Positions 1 through 9,800 of a stretch of DNA of 64,000 bases are shown here, piece after piece; the stretch's first letter is position 1; each line of letters begins with the position of its first letter. The position numbers and the translations under genes were made by a program. The notes under the pieces were generated by a model that did no database searches, was not told the DNA's origin, and saw only the letters and a program-made list of their open reading frames with translations. This stretch comes from Kitasatospora acidiphila (lineage in GTDB: Bacteria; Actinomycetota; Actinomycetes; Streptomycetales; Streptomycetaceae), in contig NZ_VIGB01000003.1 of NCBI RefSeq assembly GCF_006636205.1, positions 1,922,001 through 1,986,000 on the forward strand. Direction: 5' to 3'.

Positions 1-309
1 ATCGAGAACTCGCCGGTGCACTGCCAGGCCGCGGCGTTCGCGTTCGGCCGCGAGGACCTGATCCCGGAGATGTTCGAGCAGGTGATCCGGATCGAGGACG
101 CGAACGGCCGGCTGACCGTGTTCAAGGACTACCTCGCGCGCCACATCGAGGTGGACGGCGAGCAGCACACGCCGATGGCCATGCAGATGCTGATCGACCT
201 CTGCGGCGACGACAAGGAACGCTGGACCCAGTGCGCCGACACGGTCACCCGCGCGCTGTCCGCCCGGGTCGCCCTGTGGGACGGGATCCTCGCCGACTGC
301 GGCGCGTGA
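1..309 (+). CDS. DUF3050-like protein, C-terminal part (start outside window)
   Basis: The frame is open from base 1 and ends at a TGA, giving 102 visible residues; the start lies upstream of the window. The helical sequence with '[18 protein letters not shown]'-type motif, '[14 protein letters not shown]' and a conserved acidic/His pattern resembles the C-terminal half of DUF3050 proteins, which have a haem-oxygenase-like helical fold with no firm biochemical role. The two His residues in HIEVDGEQH could be metal ligands of that fold. This is a family-level assignment from recognition only. No operon partner is visible. Confidence 0.6.
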   Translation: MENSPVHCQAAAFAFGREDLIPEMFEQVIRIEDANGRLTVFKDYLARHIEVDGEQHTPMAMQMLIDLCGDDKERWTQCADTVTRALSARVALWDGILADCGA

Positions 310-450
310 GCCCGAACGGACTCCGAGTGGGGGACTCGGGAGGCCGCTGACCTGGGGGTTTCACAGGTTCACCCGTGCGGGGTGCGGCGCTGCCCGGCTC
401 GTTGGGGAACGAGCTGGGCAGCCCAGTCCCCCACCCCAGGGAGAACCCCC

Positions 451-741
451 TTGAAGCGCATCCTTCACGCGGCCGGCGTCGTCGCCGCCGCTGCCGCCCT
501 GTGCCTGACCACCGCCACCAGCGCCGGCGCGGCCACCGGGACGCTCGTCCTCAACGGCCAGCGGATCACGAATCCGCAAGGCTGCTACAACTCGGATCTC
601 TGGCCGATGGGAGTCGGCAACGAGACCGACAAGGCCGTGCTCGTCTTCGACGGCGGCGACTGCGATGGGCAGGTCATCGCCTCGCTGCCGCCCGGTCGGA
701 ACGGCGTCTTCGAGTTCGGTGCCAGCGTGCGCGTCCCCTGA
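451..741 (+). CDS. Small secreted protein of unknown function
   Basis: A 96-residue protein. I start it at TTG 451 because GGGAG lies 7 bases upstream and the product then begins with a clean Sec signal: KR, a hydrophobic Ala/Val/Leu stretch and an Ala-rich cleavage zone near residue 28 (SAGAATG). The mature part is about 68 residues with two Cys (GCYNSD and GDCDGQ) that could form one disulfide. No catalytic motif is visible. It resembles the many short exported proteins of streptomycetes. A strong terminator follows 10 bases after the stop, so it is a single-gene unit. Confidence 0.75.
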   Translation: MKRILHAAGVVAAAAALCLTTATSAGAATGTLVLNGQRITNPQGCYNSDLWPMGVGNETDKAVLVFDGGDCDGQVIASLPPGRNGVFEFGASVRVP

Positions 742-750
742 CCGACCGCA

Positions 751-786
751 GGCCGCCCCCGCCCACGACGGCGGGGGCGGCCTTTT
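751..786 (+). terminator. Intrinsic terminator
   Basis: A perfect 13-bp stem (751-763 paired with 770-782), a 6-base loop and then TTTT. It follows the small secreted protein gene and lies between it and the convergent murQ end. Confidence 0.85.
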
Positions 787-792
787 CGCGTG

Positions 793-1689
793 TCACGCCT
801 GCCCGTTGAGCGCCCGCACCGCCGCCCATGGGTGGCCGTGGTGGGCGGCGAGGGCGGCGCGGGCGGCGGTGGGGGTGGCGCCGGTGACCAGGGTGACCAG
901 GGCGGTGGGGGTTTCGTCGGCGCAGGCGGCCAGCACCTCGGCGGCGGTATCCGGGGTGACCTGGCAGGCCGTCACCAGGGTGCGGACGGCGCGCTCGCGC
1001 AGCTTGGCGTTGCGGGCGGAGGCGGCGATCATCAGGTTGGACCAGGTGCGGCCGCTGCGCACCATCAAGGCGGTGGAGAAGGCGTTGAGGGCCAGCTTCT
1101 GCGCGGTGCCCGCCTTCATCCGGGTGGAGCCGGTGACCACCTCGGGGCCGGTGTCCAGGGCGATGTGCAGGTCGGCCAACTGGGCGATGGGGGCTGCCGG
1201 GTCGCCGGAGAGCAGCGCCGTCGCCGCACCGATCGAACGGGCCTCGCGCAGGGCGGCGGCGACGTAGGGGGTGCGGCCGCTGGCGGTGACCCCGATGACC
1301 AGGTCGCCGCGGACCGGGGCGTCCTCGGGGTGCTCGTCGGGCGCGTGGTCCTCGGCGTCCTCGCGTGCGGTGCCGCGGGCGCCGGGGCCGCCGGCGAGGT
1401 GGGCGATCACGGTCTCGGGGCCGACGCCGTAGGTGGGGCCGAGTTCGACGGCGTCGCCGAGGGCGATCCGGCCGCTGGTGCCGGCACCGTAGTAGTGGAT
1501 CCGCCGGCCCGCGCGCAGCACGGCGAGGGCGGTGTCCACCAGTTCGGCCAGTTGCGGGAGCGCGGCGCGGACGGCGGCGGGCACGGTGGCGTCCTGGTCG
1601 TTGATCAGCTCCAGGAGTTCGAAGGTGCCGAGTCGGTCGATCGTGAGGGTGTCGGGGTTGCGTTGCTCGGTCGGCGGCAGGGAAGGCAT
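793..1689 (-). CDS. murQ: N-acetylmuramic acid 6-phosphate etherase
   Basis: A 298-residue cytoplasmic enzyme that cleaves the D-lactyl ether of MurNAc 6-phosphate to give GlcNAc 6-phosphate in cell-wall recycling. The SIS (sugar isomerase) fold shows GAGTSGR at about 68-74, the acidic residue after it (VELGPTYG, E82, matching the catalytic Glu of the family) and the TGSTRMKAGTAQK signature. Length fits the family (about 300). The frame is open 34 codons further upstream, but that part is Pro/Arg-rich and not conserved, so I start at ATG 1689. No MurNAc kinase or PTS gene is next to it. It is divergent from the AhpD-like gene. Confidence 0.93.
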   Translation of the reverse strand: MPSLPPTEQRNPDTLTIDRLGTFELLELINDQDATVPAAVRAALPQLAELVDTALAVLRAGRRIHYYGAGTSGRIALGDAVELGPTYGVGPETVIAHLAGGPGARGTAREDAEDHAPDEHPEDAPVRGDLVIGVTASGRTPYVAAALREARSIGAATALLSGDPAAPIAQLADLHIALDTGPEVVTGSTRMKAGTAQKLALNAFSTALMVRSGRTWSNLMIAASARNAKLRERAVRTLVTACQVTPDTAAEVLAACADETPTALVTLVTGATPTAARAALAAHHGHPWAAVRALNGQA

Positions 1690-1789
1690 CGGCGGCTCCT
1701 GGATGTGTGCGTCAACTGCCCGGCAGCGTAGGGGACCAAGCGGGTGAATCGGCGCCGGTAGGGCAGCGGGACGTCGGTATATTGCGGCC

Positions 1790-2278
1790 ATGACAGCACC
1801 TGAGCCCCGCCTGAACCTGCGTCAACTCTCCCGCGACAACTACGCCGCGATGCTGAAGCTGACTGCCGTCGTCGACCAGGCCGCCGTGGACGCCGGTCTG
1901 GAGAAGCCGCTCCTCGAGCTGGTCCGGATCCGCGCCTCGCAGATCAACGGCTGCGCGTTCTGCCTGGACATGCACACCAAGGACGCCCGGCACGCGGGCG
2001 AGACCGAGCAGCGGATCTACGCCCTGAACGCCTGGGCCGAGACCCCCTTCTACACCGAACGCGAGCGCGCCGCCCTGGAGTTCACCGAGGCGGTCACCCT
2101 GGTCCACGACGGCCAGGTGCCGGACGACGTCTACCAGCGGACCGCCAAGGTCTTCAGCGAGCCCGAACTCGCCCAGCTGCTCTGGGTGGCGACCGTGATC
2201 AATGCCTTCAACCGGCTGGCGATCACCCCGCGCGTACCGGTGGGCGGCTACGTCGCGGGGGATCCGTCCAGCATCTGA
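1790..2278 (+). CDS. AhpD-like / carboxymuconolactone decarboxylase-family protein
   Basis: A 162-residue protein of the alkylhydroperoxidase AhpD core family. The redox motif CAFC (C55, C58) followed by H62 (CxxCxxxH) and the upstream ELVRIRASQIN match the proton-relay/peroxidatic site of AhpD and CMD proteins. It probably reduces peroxides or works as a small thiol-based antioxidant; the true reductant is unknown. It is divergent from murQ and convergent with the GT-C gene, whose stop is 15 bases from its own. No ahpC or oxyR lies nearby. Confidence 0.88.
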   Translation: MTAPEPRLNLRQLSRDNYAAMLKLTAVVDQAAVDAGLEKPLLELVRIRASQINGCAFCLDMHTKDARHAGETEQRIYALNAWAETPFYTERERAALEFTEAVTLVHDGQVPDDVYQRTAKVFSEPELAQLLWVATVINAFNRLAITPRVPVGGYVAGDPSSI

Positions 2279-2293
2279 AGGCCTACAAACGCG

Positions 2294-3841
2294 TCAACTC
2301 CGCTGCCAGACGGTGTAGTCCTGCTCACCGTGGCTGGTTTCGGCCGGCAGCGTGGCCACCAGGCGGTAGCCGCTGCCGGGGGCCTTGAGGGTGGTGGTCA
2401 ACTCCTTGTCCAGGGCGGCGGTCGGCCCGTCGTCGAGCACGACCAGGCTGAAGTAGTGGTCGGCGATGGCGGCGCGGTAGGCGGGCAGGTTGGTCAACTG
2501 GTGCCCGCTGGCGTCGCCGTACTGGAAGAAGTAGGTGTTGAGCCACTGCTGCGGCTGCGACTGGTCGCGCAGGTAGTAGCGGGGCACCTCGTCCTCCTCC
2601 ACCAGGTAGCGGTCCTGCCCGGGGTGGACCAGCGGACGCAGCGTGCTGACCAGGCCGGACGAGTCGGGCCAGCCTTCGTACATCGGGCCGGCCGCGTGCC
2701 CGGCGTAGAGGGCGAGCACCCCGCAGGCGCCGATCGCGACGCCCGGCACCGCGCGGCGCAGCAGCGGCAGGGCGCCCCGGAAGGCGGGCAGGCCGGAGAG
2801 CCCGGCCAGCCCGGCGCCGGCCACGGGTGCCGCGAACAGCAGCCCGAAACCGATGTGCTTGTGCAGCGAGACGCAGGTCCCCAGGTGCGCCTGGTAGACG
2901 GTGGCGAGCAGCGCGGTGCCGGCCAGCAGCGCCCCGAGCAGTGCGGGCGCCCAGGAGCGCCGCCGGTGCAGCAGGAACCCGACTCCGACGACGGCGAGCA
3001 CGAACACCCAGCCGCCCCAGACCAGCGACAACCGCACGATGTTGGCCAGCGGTTCGCCGCCGGCGGCCCGGTTGACCGTGGTCTGGGAGAGCCCGGCCCG
3101 CACCTGGGGCCCGGCCAGCGCCAGCCCGAGCGCCGCCAACCCGCCCGTGCCCGCCGCGAGTAGCGCACCGCGCAGCACTCCGCGCCGCCAACTGAGCCCC
3201 AGCGCGGGCACGGTGAGCAAGGCGGCGAGTGCCACGGTCGGCAGGTAGAGCGCCGAGGCGTACTTGACGCCGCAGGCGAGCACCAGCGGCAGCGCGGCGG
3301 GCATGACCAGCAGCGGTGGGCGGTGAGCGGTGCGCACCGTCCACCAGAGTGCCAGGGCCAGCAGCAGGATTGACGGTGCGTCATAGGTGGCCAGCCGCCC
3401 GAGGAACAGGGTGGGCGCGCTGGTGGCGAACAGGGTGCTGCCGATCACGGCGGCCGGCTTGCCGTACAGCCGCCGGGTGGTGGTCCACAGCAGCGCGGTG
3501 GCGCCGAGCATCATCAGCAGGCTGAAGGCCCGCACACCCTCCAGGCCGAACGCGTCGTCCATGACGGCCGCCGCCACCGGGTAGAGCACCGGGATGCCCG
3601 AGAAGTACGAGGCGTAGTTGTCCCCCACCGGGGTGCCGTGCAGCAGGTGGCCCAGTTCGCCGTGTCCGGCGTAGGCGTACAGCGCCTCGTCCTCGAAGGC
3701 GGTGTTGGCCAGCCGGTAGGCCAGCGCGCACTGCACCAGCAGGATGGCGATCAGCGGCAGCCGGTCGGCGACCGCGCTGCGCACCCGCCCGGCCCGCCGC
3801 TGCGGCACGGCGTAGACGGACAGGACGTCGATGGCGGTCAC
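2294..3841 (-). CDS. GT-C (family 39-like) membrane glycosyltransferase
   Basis: A 515-residue polytopic membrane protein of the PMT/ArnT-like superfamily, which transfers a sugar from a polyprenyl-phosphate donor outside the membrane. The first extracytoplasmic loop has the expected acidic pair (FEDE, 49-52), followed by about ten hydrophobic segments and a C-terminal soluble domain of about 120 residues. GTG 3841 overlaps the stop of the upstream gene by 4 bases (GTGA), so the two are translationally coupled. The frame is open much further upstream, but only as a shadow of the preceding gene. Donor and acceptor are unknown; its partners suggest surface glycan or protein glycosylation. Confidence 0.82.
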   Translation of the reverse strand: MTAIDVLSVYAVPQRRAGRVRSAVADRLPLIAILLVQCALAYRLANTAFEDEALYAYAGHGELGHLLHGTPVGDNYASYFSGIPVLYPVAAAVMDDAFGLEGVRAFSLLMMLGATALLWTTTRRLYGKPAAVIGSTLFATSAPTLFLGRLATYDAPSILLLALALWWTVRTAHRPPLLVMPAALPLVLACGVKYASALYLPTVALAALLTVPALGLSWRRGVLRGALLAAGTGGLAALGLALAGPQVRAGLSQTTVNRAAGGEPLANIVRLSLVWGGWVFVLAVVGVGFLLHRRRSWAPALLGALLAGTALLATVYQAHLGTCVSLHKHIGFGLLFAAPVAGAGLAGLSGLPAFRGALPLLRRAVPGVAIGACGVLALYAGHAAGPMYEGWPDSSGLVSTLRPLVHPGQDRYLVEEDEVPRYYLRDQSQPQQWLNTYFFQYGDASGHQLTNLPAYRAAIADHYFSLVVLDDGPTAALDKELTTTLKAPGSGYRLVATLPAETSHGEQDYTVWQRS

Positions 3842-5472
3842 TGCCCGCTCCCGGTGTGGTCGACCTTCTGGATGGTGATCTGCTGCTGGCCGGTGCCGAA
3901 GGTGGCGACCGTGGTGGAGTGGGCGATGGCGGCGCGCACCGTGGGCAGGCCGTTGGGGTCCTGCCGGATGATCGAGGTGAGCACCACGTAGTCGAGGTCC
4001 TGCCAGCCGTGCGGCAGGGTGCGGGTGACGGCCGGGTCGAGGTCGACCTTGTAGAACCAGATGGCGCCGAGCCCGGGTTGGAAGCCGTCCCGCACCGTGT
4101 CGAGCCACATTGCGTCGTCGACCACGATCCGCTGGTGGGCGGGGTCGGGGATGTTGGCGCGGATCCAGTCGGCGGCGGCCACGTACTCGTTGTTGGAGTA
4201 GGCGGTGTCGGCGGTCTCGTCGCCGGCCTCCCACTGCGGTGCGACCACGCCGGCCAGGGCGATGGCGAGCACGGCGACCAGGTCGCGCGGGCCCAGCCTC
4301 CACCGGCCGAGCCCGAGCCAGTCCAGCCGGCCGAGCACTCCGAAGCGCAGCCGCAGCAGGCCGCGCACGCCGGTGTCGGCCATCCCGGCGATGGCCAGCG
4401 CGAAGAACGGGATCACCTGGATCACGTACATCGCGGGCAGGTAGCCGTTGGGCCGCATCGCCACCGCGACCAGCAGCACGGCGGCCACCCCGATCTCGCG
4501 CAGCCGGCGGACCGCCAGGGCGGCCAGCGCGGCGGCCGTCCCGGCGTAGATCAGCAGCGGGTCGCGCACCAGCCACCAGTGCAGGGTCATGTTGGAGACC
4601 GACCCGGCCTTGAGGATGTTGCCGGAGCCGCCGCGGCCCAGCTGGTACTGGAGTGCGCCGATCAGCGAGTTGTGCCCGGCGCCGGGGAAGAGCTCGCCCT
4701 TGAGCACCGCGTAGAGCAGGTACTGGGCGCCGATGGTGGAGAACGCGATGAAGAAGCCGACCAGCGAGAACTTGCGGGTGGCCTTGTCGGTGCCGCGCCA
4801 GACGGCCATCACCAGGGCCGGCGCGGTGATCAGCATGGTCTCCTTGGAGAGCACCGAGACGGCGGCGCACAGTCCGGCCGCGATGTGGTGCCACAGGTGC
4901 CGGCGTGGTGAGAGCGCGCAGGCGAAGGCGGCGAGCATCCAGACGGCGGCGAAGTTGTCCAGGTAGATCTCGCGCTGCATGGTCACCGAGAGCGGTGACA
5001 GCCCGAAGACCACGGCGGCCAGTGCGGCGGCCCAGCGCGGCAGGTTGATCCGGCGGCCCACCAGGTAGGTCAGGGCGGTGCCGGCCGCGCTCACCGGCAG
5101 CATGATCACCCGGGCGTGCATCACCACCAGGGGGCCGTGCCAGATCAGCGCCGGGATCCAGGAGAGCGCGGCGATCTGCACCCAGCCCAGCGGCGGGTGG
5201 TCGTACCAGTAGCTGTAGTGCGCGAGCCCCTTGCCGTGCTGGATCGCCCAGGCCTGCGCGAGGTAGGTGCCCTCGTCGTCGCTGACGGTGGGGAAGTTGT
5301 CGATGTTCAGGCCCTGCACCAGGACCACGGCGACCACCAGCAGTGCGGTGATCACCAAGTCCGGTCGGGTGGCAAGCAGTTGGGAGAGTCGGCCGCGGGG
5401 GTCGGTCGCGGCCGGCTCGGAGATCGGATCTGGGCGTTCTTCATCCAGAACTGTCGCTACGACAGTCGCCAT
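3838..5472 (-). CDS. GT-C (family 39-like) membrane glycosyltransferase
   Basis: A 544-residue multi-span protein. After a 38-residue cytosolic tail and the first membrane segment comes the loop motif SDDEGTY (D65, D66, E67), the acidic motif of polyprenyl-phosphate-dependent GT-C enzymes, then YDHPPLGW, also typical of the family. About ten more hydrophobic segments follow. ATG 5472 has GAGGAAG just upstream. It is the middle gene of a three-gene operon: 21 bases after the GT2 gene and overlapping the next GT-C gene by 4 bases. It is a distant paralogue of that neighbour, so the pair may act in sequence on one acceptor. Confidence 0.84.
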   Translation of the reverse strand: MATVVATVLDEERPDPISEPAATDPRGRLSQLLATRPDLVITALLVVAVVLVQGLNIDNFPTVSDDEGTYLAQAWAIQHGKGLAHYSYWYDHPPLGWVQIAALSWIPALIWHGPLVVMHARVIMLPVSAAGTALTYLVGRRINLPRWAAALAAVVFGLSPLSVTMQREIYLDNFAAVWMLAAFACALSPRRHLWHHIAAGLCAAVSVLSKETMLITAPALVMAVWRGTDKATRKFSLVGFFIAFSTIGAQYLLYAVLKGELFPGAGHNSLIGALQYQLGRGGSGNILKAGSVSNMTLHWWLVRDPLLIYAGTAAALAALAVRRLREIGVAAVLLVAVAMRPNGYLPAMYVIQVIPFFALAIAGMADTGVRGLLRLRFGVLGRLDWLGLGRWRLGPRDLVAVLAIALAGVVAPQWEAGDETADTAYSNNEYVAAADWIRANIPDPAHQRIVVDDAMWLDTVRDGFQPGLGAIWFYKVDLDPAVTRTLPHGWQDLDYVVLTSIIRQDPNGLPTVRAAIAHSTTVATFGTGQQQITIQKVDHTGSGQ

Positions 5473-5493
5473 CGGGTTTCTTCCTCCCCCGGG

Positions 5494-6750
5494 TCAGGAA
5501 GCGGTGCCCGCTTCGACGCCCAGGTGGGCGCCGACGTGGCGGGTGAGTTCCCAGTCCTTGCGCCCGCGCAGCTCGCGCCAGACCGCGCGGATCGCCGCGC
5601 CGGCCAGTATGAGCTGGTAGAACGGGCCGCCGATGATCAGCTTCAGATAGTGCGACGGCTTGATCGTCAACTGGTACTGCTTGCCGAAGTCGTGCAGTCC
5701 TACGGCTTCAAAAGCGAACATCGCCACCATCGGAATCAGCGGCGAGAAGGAGATCAGCGCCACCACGTCGGGCACCGAGCTGAACAGCGCGACCGCCACC
5801 CCGACCAGGATCAGCAGGCCGGAGAAGGCCTGCACGAACGGCGTGGCGAGGGTGTAGCGGGCCAGCAGCCGCTGCCGCAGGCTGGGCAGCGAACGCCAGT
5901 CCCGCTTGCGGTACACCTGGAGGAATCCCTGGTTCCACCGGGTGCGCTGCTTGAAGAGGGAGACCACCGAGTCCGGCGTCTCCTCCTTGGTGACCATCGC
6001 GGAGTCGTAGGCCACCACGACCTTGGCGCCCTGGCTGGACAGCCGCACCCCCAGGTCGCAGTCCTCGGCCAGGCAGTTCTGGTCCCAGCCGTCGTTGGCC
6101 CGCAGCCGGTCGGTGCGCACGAAGACCGTGTTGCCCCCCAACGGGATGAAGCCCTTGGCGGCGTGCAGGTGCAGCCGGCTGCGGAACCAGAAGAAGTACT
6201 CCAGGCAGTTGCGCAGGCTGTACCAGCTGGAGTGGAAGTTGATCAGTTGCACGCCACCCTGCACCACGTCGGCCGCGGTGTCGCGGAACGCGTGGTCGAC
6301 GTGCGACAGCAGGTCCGGGTGGACCTGGTCCTCGGCGTCGAAGACGCCCACCACGTCCCCCCGGCAGGTGGGCAGCGCCGAGTTGAGCGCTTTTGGCTTG
6401 TTCTTCTTCTCGTGGGTGTCGGTGACCACGAAGACCTGCTCCGGGTGGAGCGCGGCCAACCGGTGCGCCACCTCGGCGGTGTCCGGGTCGTCGTGCCCGA
6501 CGATCACGATCACCTCGAAGTCCGGGTGCGTGGACTCCAGGAGGCGCAGCACGGTGCGTTCCAGGACGGCCTGCTCGTGGCGGGCCGGCACCAGCAGCGA
6601 GAAGGAGAGCGCCCCGGTCCCGTCGGGGTCGGCGAACTTGGTTGCGGCGAGCGTCTCGGGTGTGCGCCACGCGTGCAGCATCCACCACAGGGTGAATACC
6701 GCAACGGCGAAGAGCATGAGTGAGCACAGCACTATGACTGCTGAAATCAT
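5494..6750 (-). CDS. Membrane glycosyltransferase, family 2
   Basis: A 418-residue protein with an N-terminal membrane segment (3-24), a GT-A catalytic domain and three or four C-terminal membrane segments. Visible motifs are KALNSAL (120-126), FDAED (137-141, nucleotide/metal-binding), AED (228-230, base) and QRTRW (268-272), the QxxRW signature of processive-type GT2 enzymes such as cellulose and hyaluronan synthases. ATG 6750 is chosen for the GGGGGA upstream and because it starts the membrane segment. It is the first gene of an operon with two GT-C proteins. The likely role is building a lipid-linked sugar or extracellular polysaccharide; the sugar is not predictable. Confidence 0.88.
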   Translation of the reverse strand: MISAVIVLCSLMLFAVAVFTLWWMLHAWRTPETLAATKFADPDGTGALSFSLLVPARHEQAVLERTVLRLLESTHPDFEVIVIVGHDDPDTAEVAHRLAALHPEQVFVVTDTHEKKNKPKALNSALPTCRGDVVGVFDAEDQVHPDLLSHVDHAFRDTAADVVQGGVQLINFHSSWYSLRNCLEYFFWFRSRLHLHAAKGFIPLGGNTVFVRTDRLRANDGWDQNCLAEDCDLGVRLSSQGAKVVVAYDSAMVTKEETPDSVVSLFKQRTRWNQGFLQVYRKRDWRSLPSLRQRLLARYTLATPFVQAFSGLLILVGVAVALFSSVPDVVALISFSPLIPMVAMFAFEAVGLHDFGKQYQLTIKPSHYLKLIIGGPFYQLILAGAAIRAVWRELRGRKDWELTRHVGAHLGVEAGTAS

Positions 6751-6877
6751 GAAAAATGTCCCCCCAGCACGAACCGGTCGAATCCCGGTCCGACACTGGA
6801 TTATTGACGAAGGTTCAGTGCAGGGGGGCGGTTTCACCTGCTTTTGACTCGCCCGTAACGGCTTGGTTCAGGACAGA

Positions 6878-9800
6878 TCAGGAGGTGTACGCAATCGTCG
6901 GCGCGGTGACCGCGAAAGTGTCGGAGGAGGCACCCACACCTGCGGTGAATGCCGCGAGCACCTTGCTGGGCAAGGTGACCGGCACGTCCACCTGTTGGGT
7001 GCCGTCGATCTTCACCACCAGGTGGCTCGCGGTGGTGACGGTGATGTCGATCTGGTGACTGCTGCCTTGCAGGGCCGGGATGTTGGTGTCGGCGATCAAT
7101 GGCGTGATTCCGGAACTGCCGGCCGCGGTGGTGCCGACACCGAGCACCGGGCCGTTGGCCCCGAAGTTGCCGAACACGCAGAGCCCGGTGACCACGGCGT
7201 TCAGCCCGGCGGCGCCGAGCCCGCTGCCGCCGCTGCCCAGCGCGCCGGCGCTGTTGCTGGAGGCGTCGAGCAGCGAGAAGGTCATGCCGTCACCGAGTGA
7301 GCTGCTGGTGCCGCTGATCTGCTCGGTGAAGGTGGCGTGAAGGCCGAGTGGAGACACCGCCTTGGTGTTGACGATCGACCCGGCAGCGGAGTGCTGGCCG
7401 TCGGTGGTCAGATTGACGGTGCCCGCGTTGTCCACTGCGACGCCGTTCAACTGCCAGGAGCTGTCGGTGAATCCGGGCAGGGTGCCACCGCTGGTGGCGG
7501 CCGGCTGTCCGGTGCCGGAGAGCGAGACGGTGACCGTGCCACTGGTGGTGGTGATGGTGAAGGTGCTGTTCTGAGCGCCCGTCAGGGTCGGGGTGAAGGT
7601 GACCGGAACGGTGATGCGGCCGCCGACCGGCACGGCGGTGCCGCTGCTCGGCAGGGTGGCGCCGAACGGGGCGGCCGGGGCGCTGCTCGCGCTGACCGTC
7701 TCGGTGGCGGTGCCGTTGTTGGTCAGCGTCACCGACTGGTTCGCGGTGCTGCCCACGGTCGCCGAGCCGAACACCACGGCGGACGGCGTCGCGGTGAGCG
7801 GCTGCGGGCCGCTGGTCGCCGCACCGGGCGGGGTGATCACCACGTTGCTGACCGCGTGCACGTCGGTGGACGCGCCGGTGGAACCGGTGAAGCCGACGTA
7901 GGCGCTGGCGGGGATGGTCCCGGCAGTCGGCACGTAGTCCAGCAGCGCCGTGCCGTCCAGCGACACCTTGACGTGCCCGCCGGCCACCGTGACGGCGACG
8001 GTGTGGGTGCCGGTGCGCAGATTGCCGGGCGCCTTGGCGTAGGCCAGGTAGGTCAGGTTGTCGTGGCCGCTGCCCGGCCCGGCCGCGATCCCGACGAAGT
8101 TGCCCATGCCGGTCTGGCCGCTCCAGGAGCTGACCAGGTCGACGCTGAGTCCGGGCAGTCCGGAGAAGCCGAGCCCGCCGCCGGCCACCCCGGTGGCGGT
8201 GGCGCTGCCCTTGGTCGCGTCGACCAGGGCGTAGGTCATCCCGTCACCGCCGCTGCCGCCGCCCAGTTGAGCGGTGAAGGAGGCGGTCAGGCCGTCGGTG
8301 GCGACCGGTGAGGTGTAGAAGGCGGAACCGGACTGGTTGCCGGTGGCGGCGGTCAACTGCAGGGTGCCGGGGCCCGGTTGGGTGGTGCTGCCGTTGGTCT
8401 GCCAACCGGTGGGCGGGGACGGCAGGTTGGCCAGTCCGGTGCCGGTCAGCTGGACGAACATGTCGCCCTGCCCGGTGTTGCCGGTGACCTCGTAGCTGTC
8501 CGCGAGCGGGCCCGCGGTGCTGGGCGAGAAGACCACGGGCACGGCGATGGACTGGTCGGGGCCGATCACGGTGCCCTCGGCGATCGCGTTGGGGCTGCTG
8601 AAGGTGCCGACCGGCGCTTTGGCCTTGTTCAACGTCACCGGGATGTTGCCGTCGTTGGTGACGGTGAAGCTCAACTGCTGGGAGCTGGTGCCGACCGGGA
8701 TCGACCCGAACGCCAGGGTGCTCGGCGTGATGGTCAGATGCCCCTGCCCGGTGATGGCGCTGCCGGTCAGCGGCACGGTGAAGGTGCCCGAGGTGGAGGT
8801 GACCGAGAAGTTGTCGTTGTTGGTGCCGGCCACCGTGGGGTTGTAGGTGATGCTGGCGATAAACGAGCCGCCGGGCTGGATCACCGTGCCGACGGCCGGC
8901 GCCCCACTGACGGTCCACGGCGCGGCGGGCGAGCCGATCGCGCTGATCGTTTCACTGCCGGTGCCGGTGTTGGTGAACTGCACGCTCGTCGAATCCGGCA
9001 CCCCGGTCGGCTGGTTGGTGTAGCTGACGCTGGACGGCGCGGTGGCGAAACCGGCCTTCACACCGGAGCCGGTCACCGAGAAGCCCACCGTGCCCACGCT
9101 GGTGGCCAGGTTGACGATGCCCGAGGTGGCACCGGCCGCGGTCGGGGTGAAGCTGACCGGAATCGACAGGGTGTCACCGACGGCCATGGTGTGCGGCAGC
9201 GTCGGCGCGGTGACCGCGAACGGCGCGGCGGTGCTGACGGCGTTGACGGTGAGCGCCTGGGTGGCGGTCACCGTGAGCGTGCCGGAGCCGCGGGAGCCGA
9301 CGTTGACGGAGCCGACCGCCACCGGGGAGCCGGTCAGCGCGGAGGCCGCCGGGCGGCCGAAGGACAGCAGGTGCCCGTCCCGGGTGCCGATGTAGACGTG
9401 GCCGTTGCTGGTGGTCGGGGTGGTGAACTTGCTCGCGGTGCCGATCGGACCGGACCAGAGCAGGCTGAGCGAACCGTCGGCGTTCGGCGTGCCGTTGTAC
9501 GCGTACAGCGTGCCGCCGTTGCCGTACATGTCGTTGGCCTTCTCGACCCAGACGGTGGCCGAACCGGCCGTGGTCCCAACGGAACTGACGATCGGCGAAC
9601 CTTCGTTCAGATAGCCGAAGTTGATGCTCCCCTGGCCGACCAGGGCGAGCGCCGGCGTGCCGTTGCCCGCGGTGCCGATCTTGAAGGCCTGCATCGGGCC
9701 GCCGTTGCCGGAGTAGTAGACGTAGCCGCTGCCACCGCCCCAGAACGCCGGGTGGCAGTAGCAGCCGTTGTAGGGGCCCAAGGTCTGCACGTTGGCGTCG

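Noticed and set aside
3856..4911. A plus-strand open frame opposite the GT-C genes
   Set aside because: Antisense shadow rich in Val, Gly and His; the minus strand has membrane segments and catalytic motifs.
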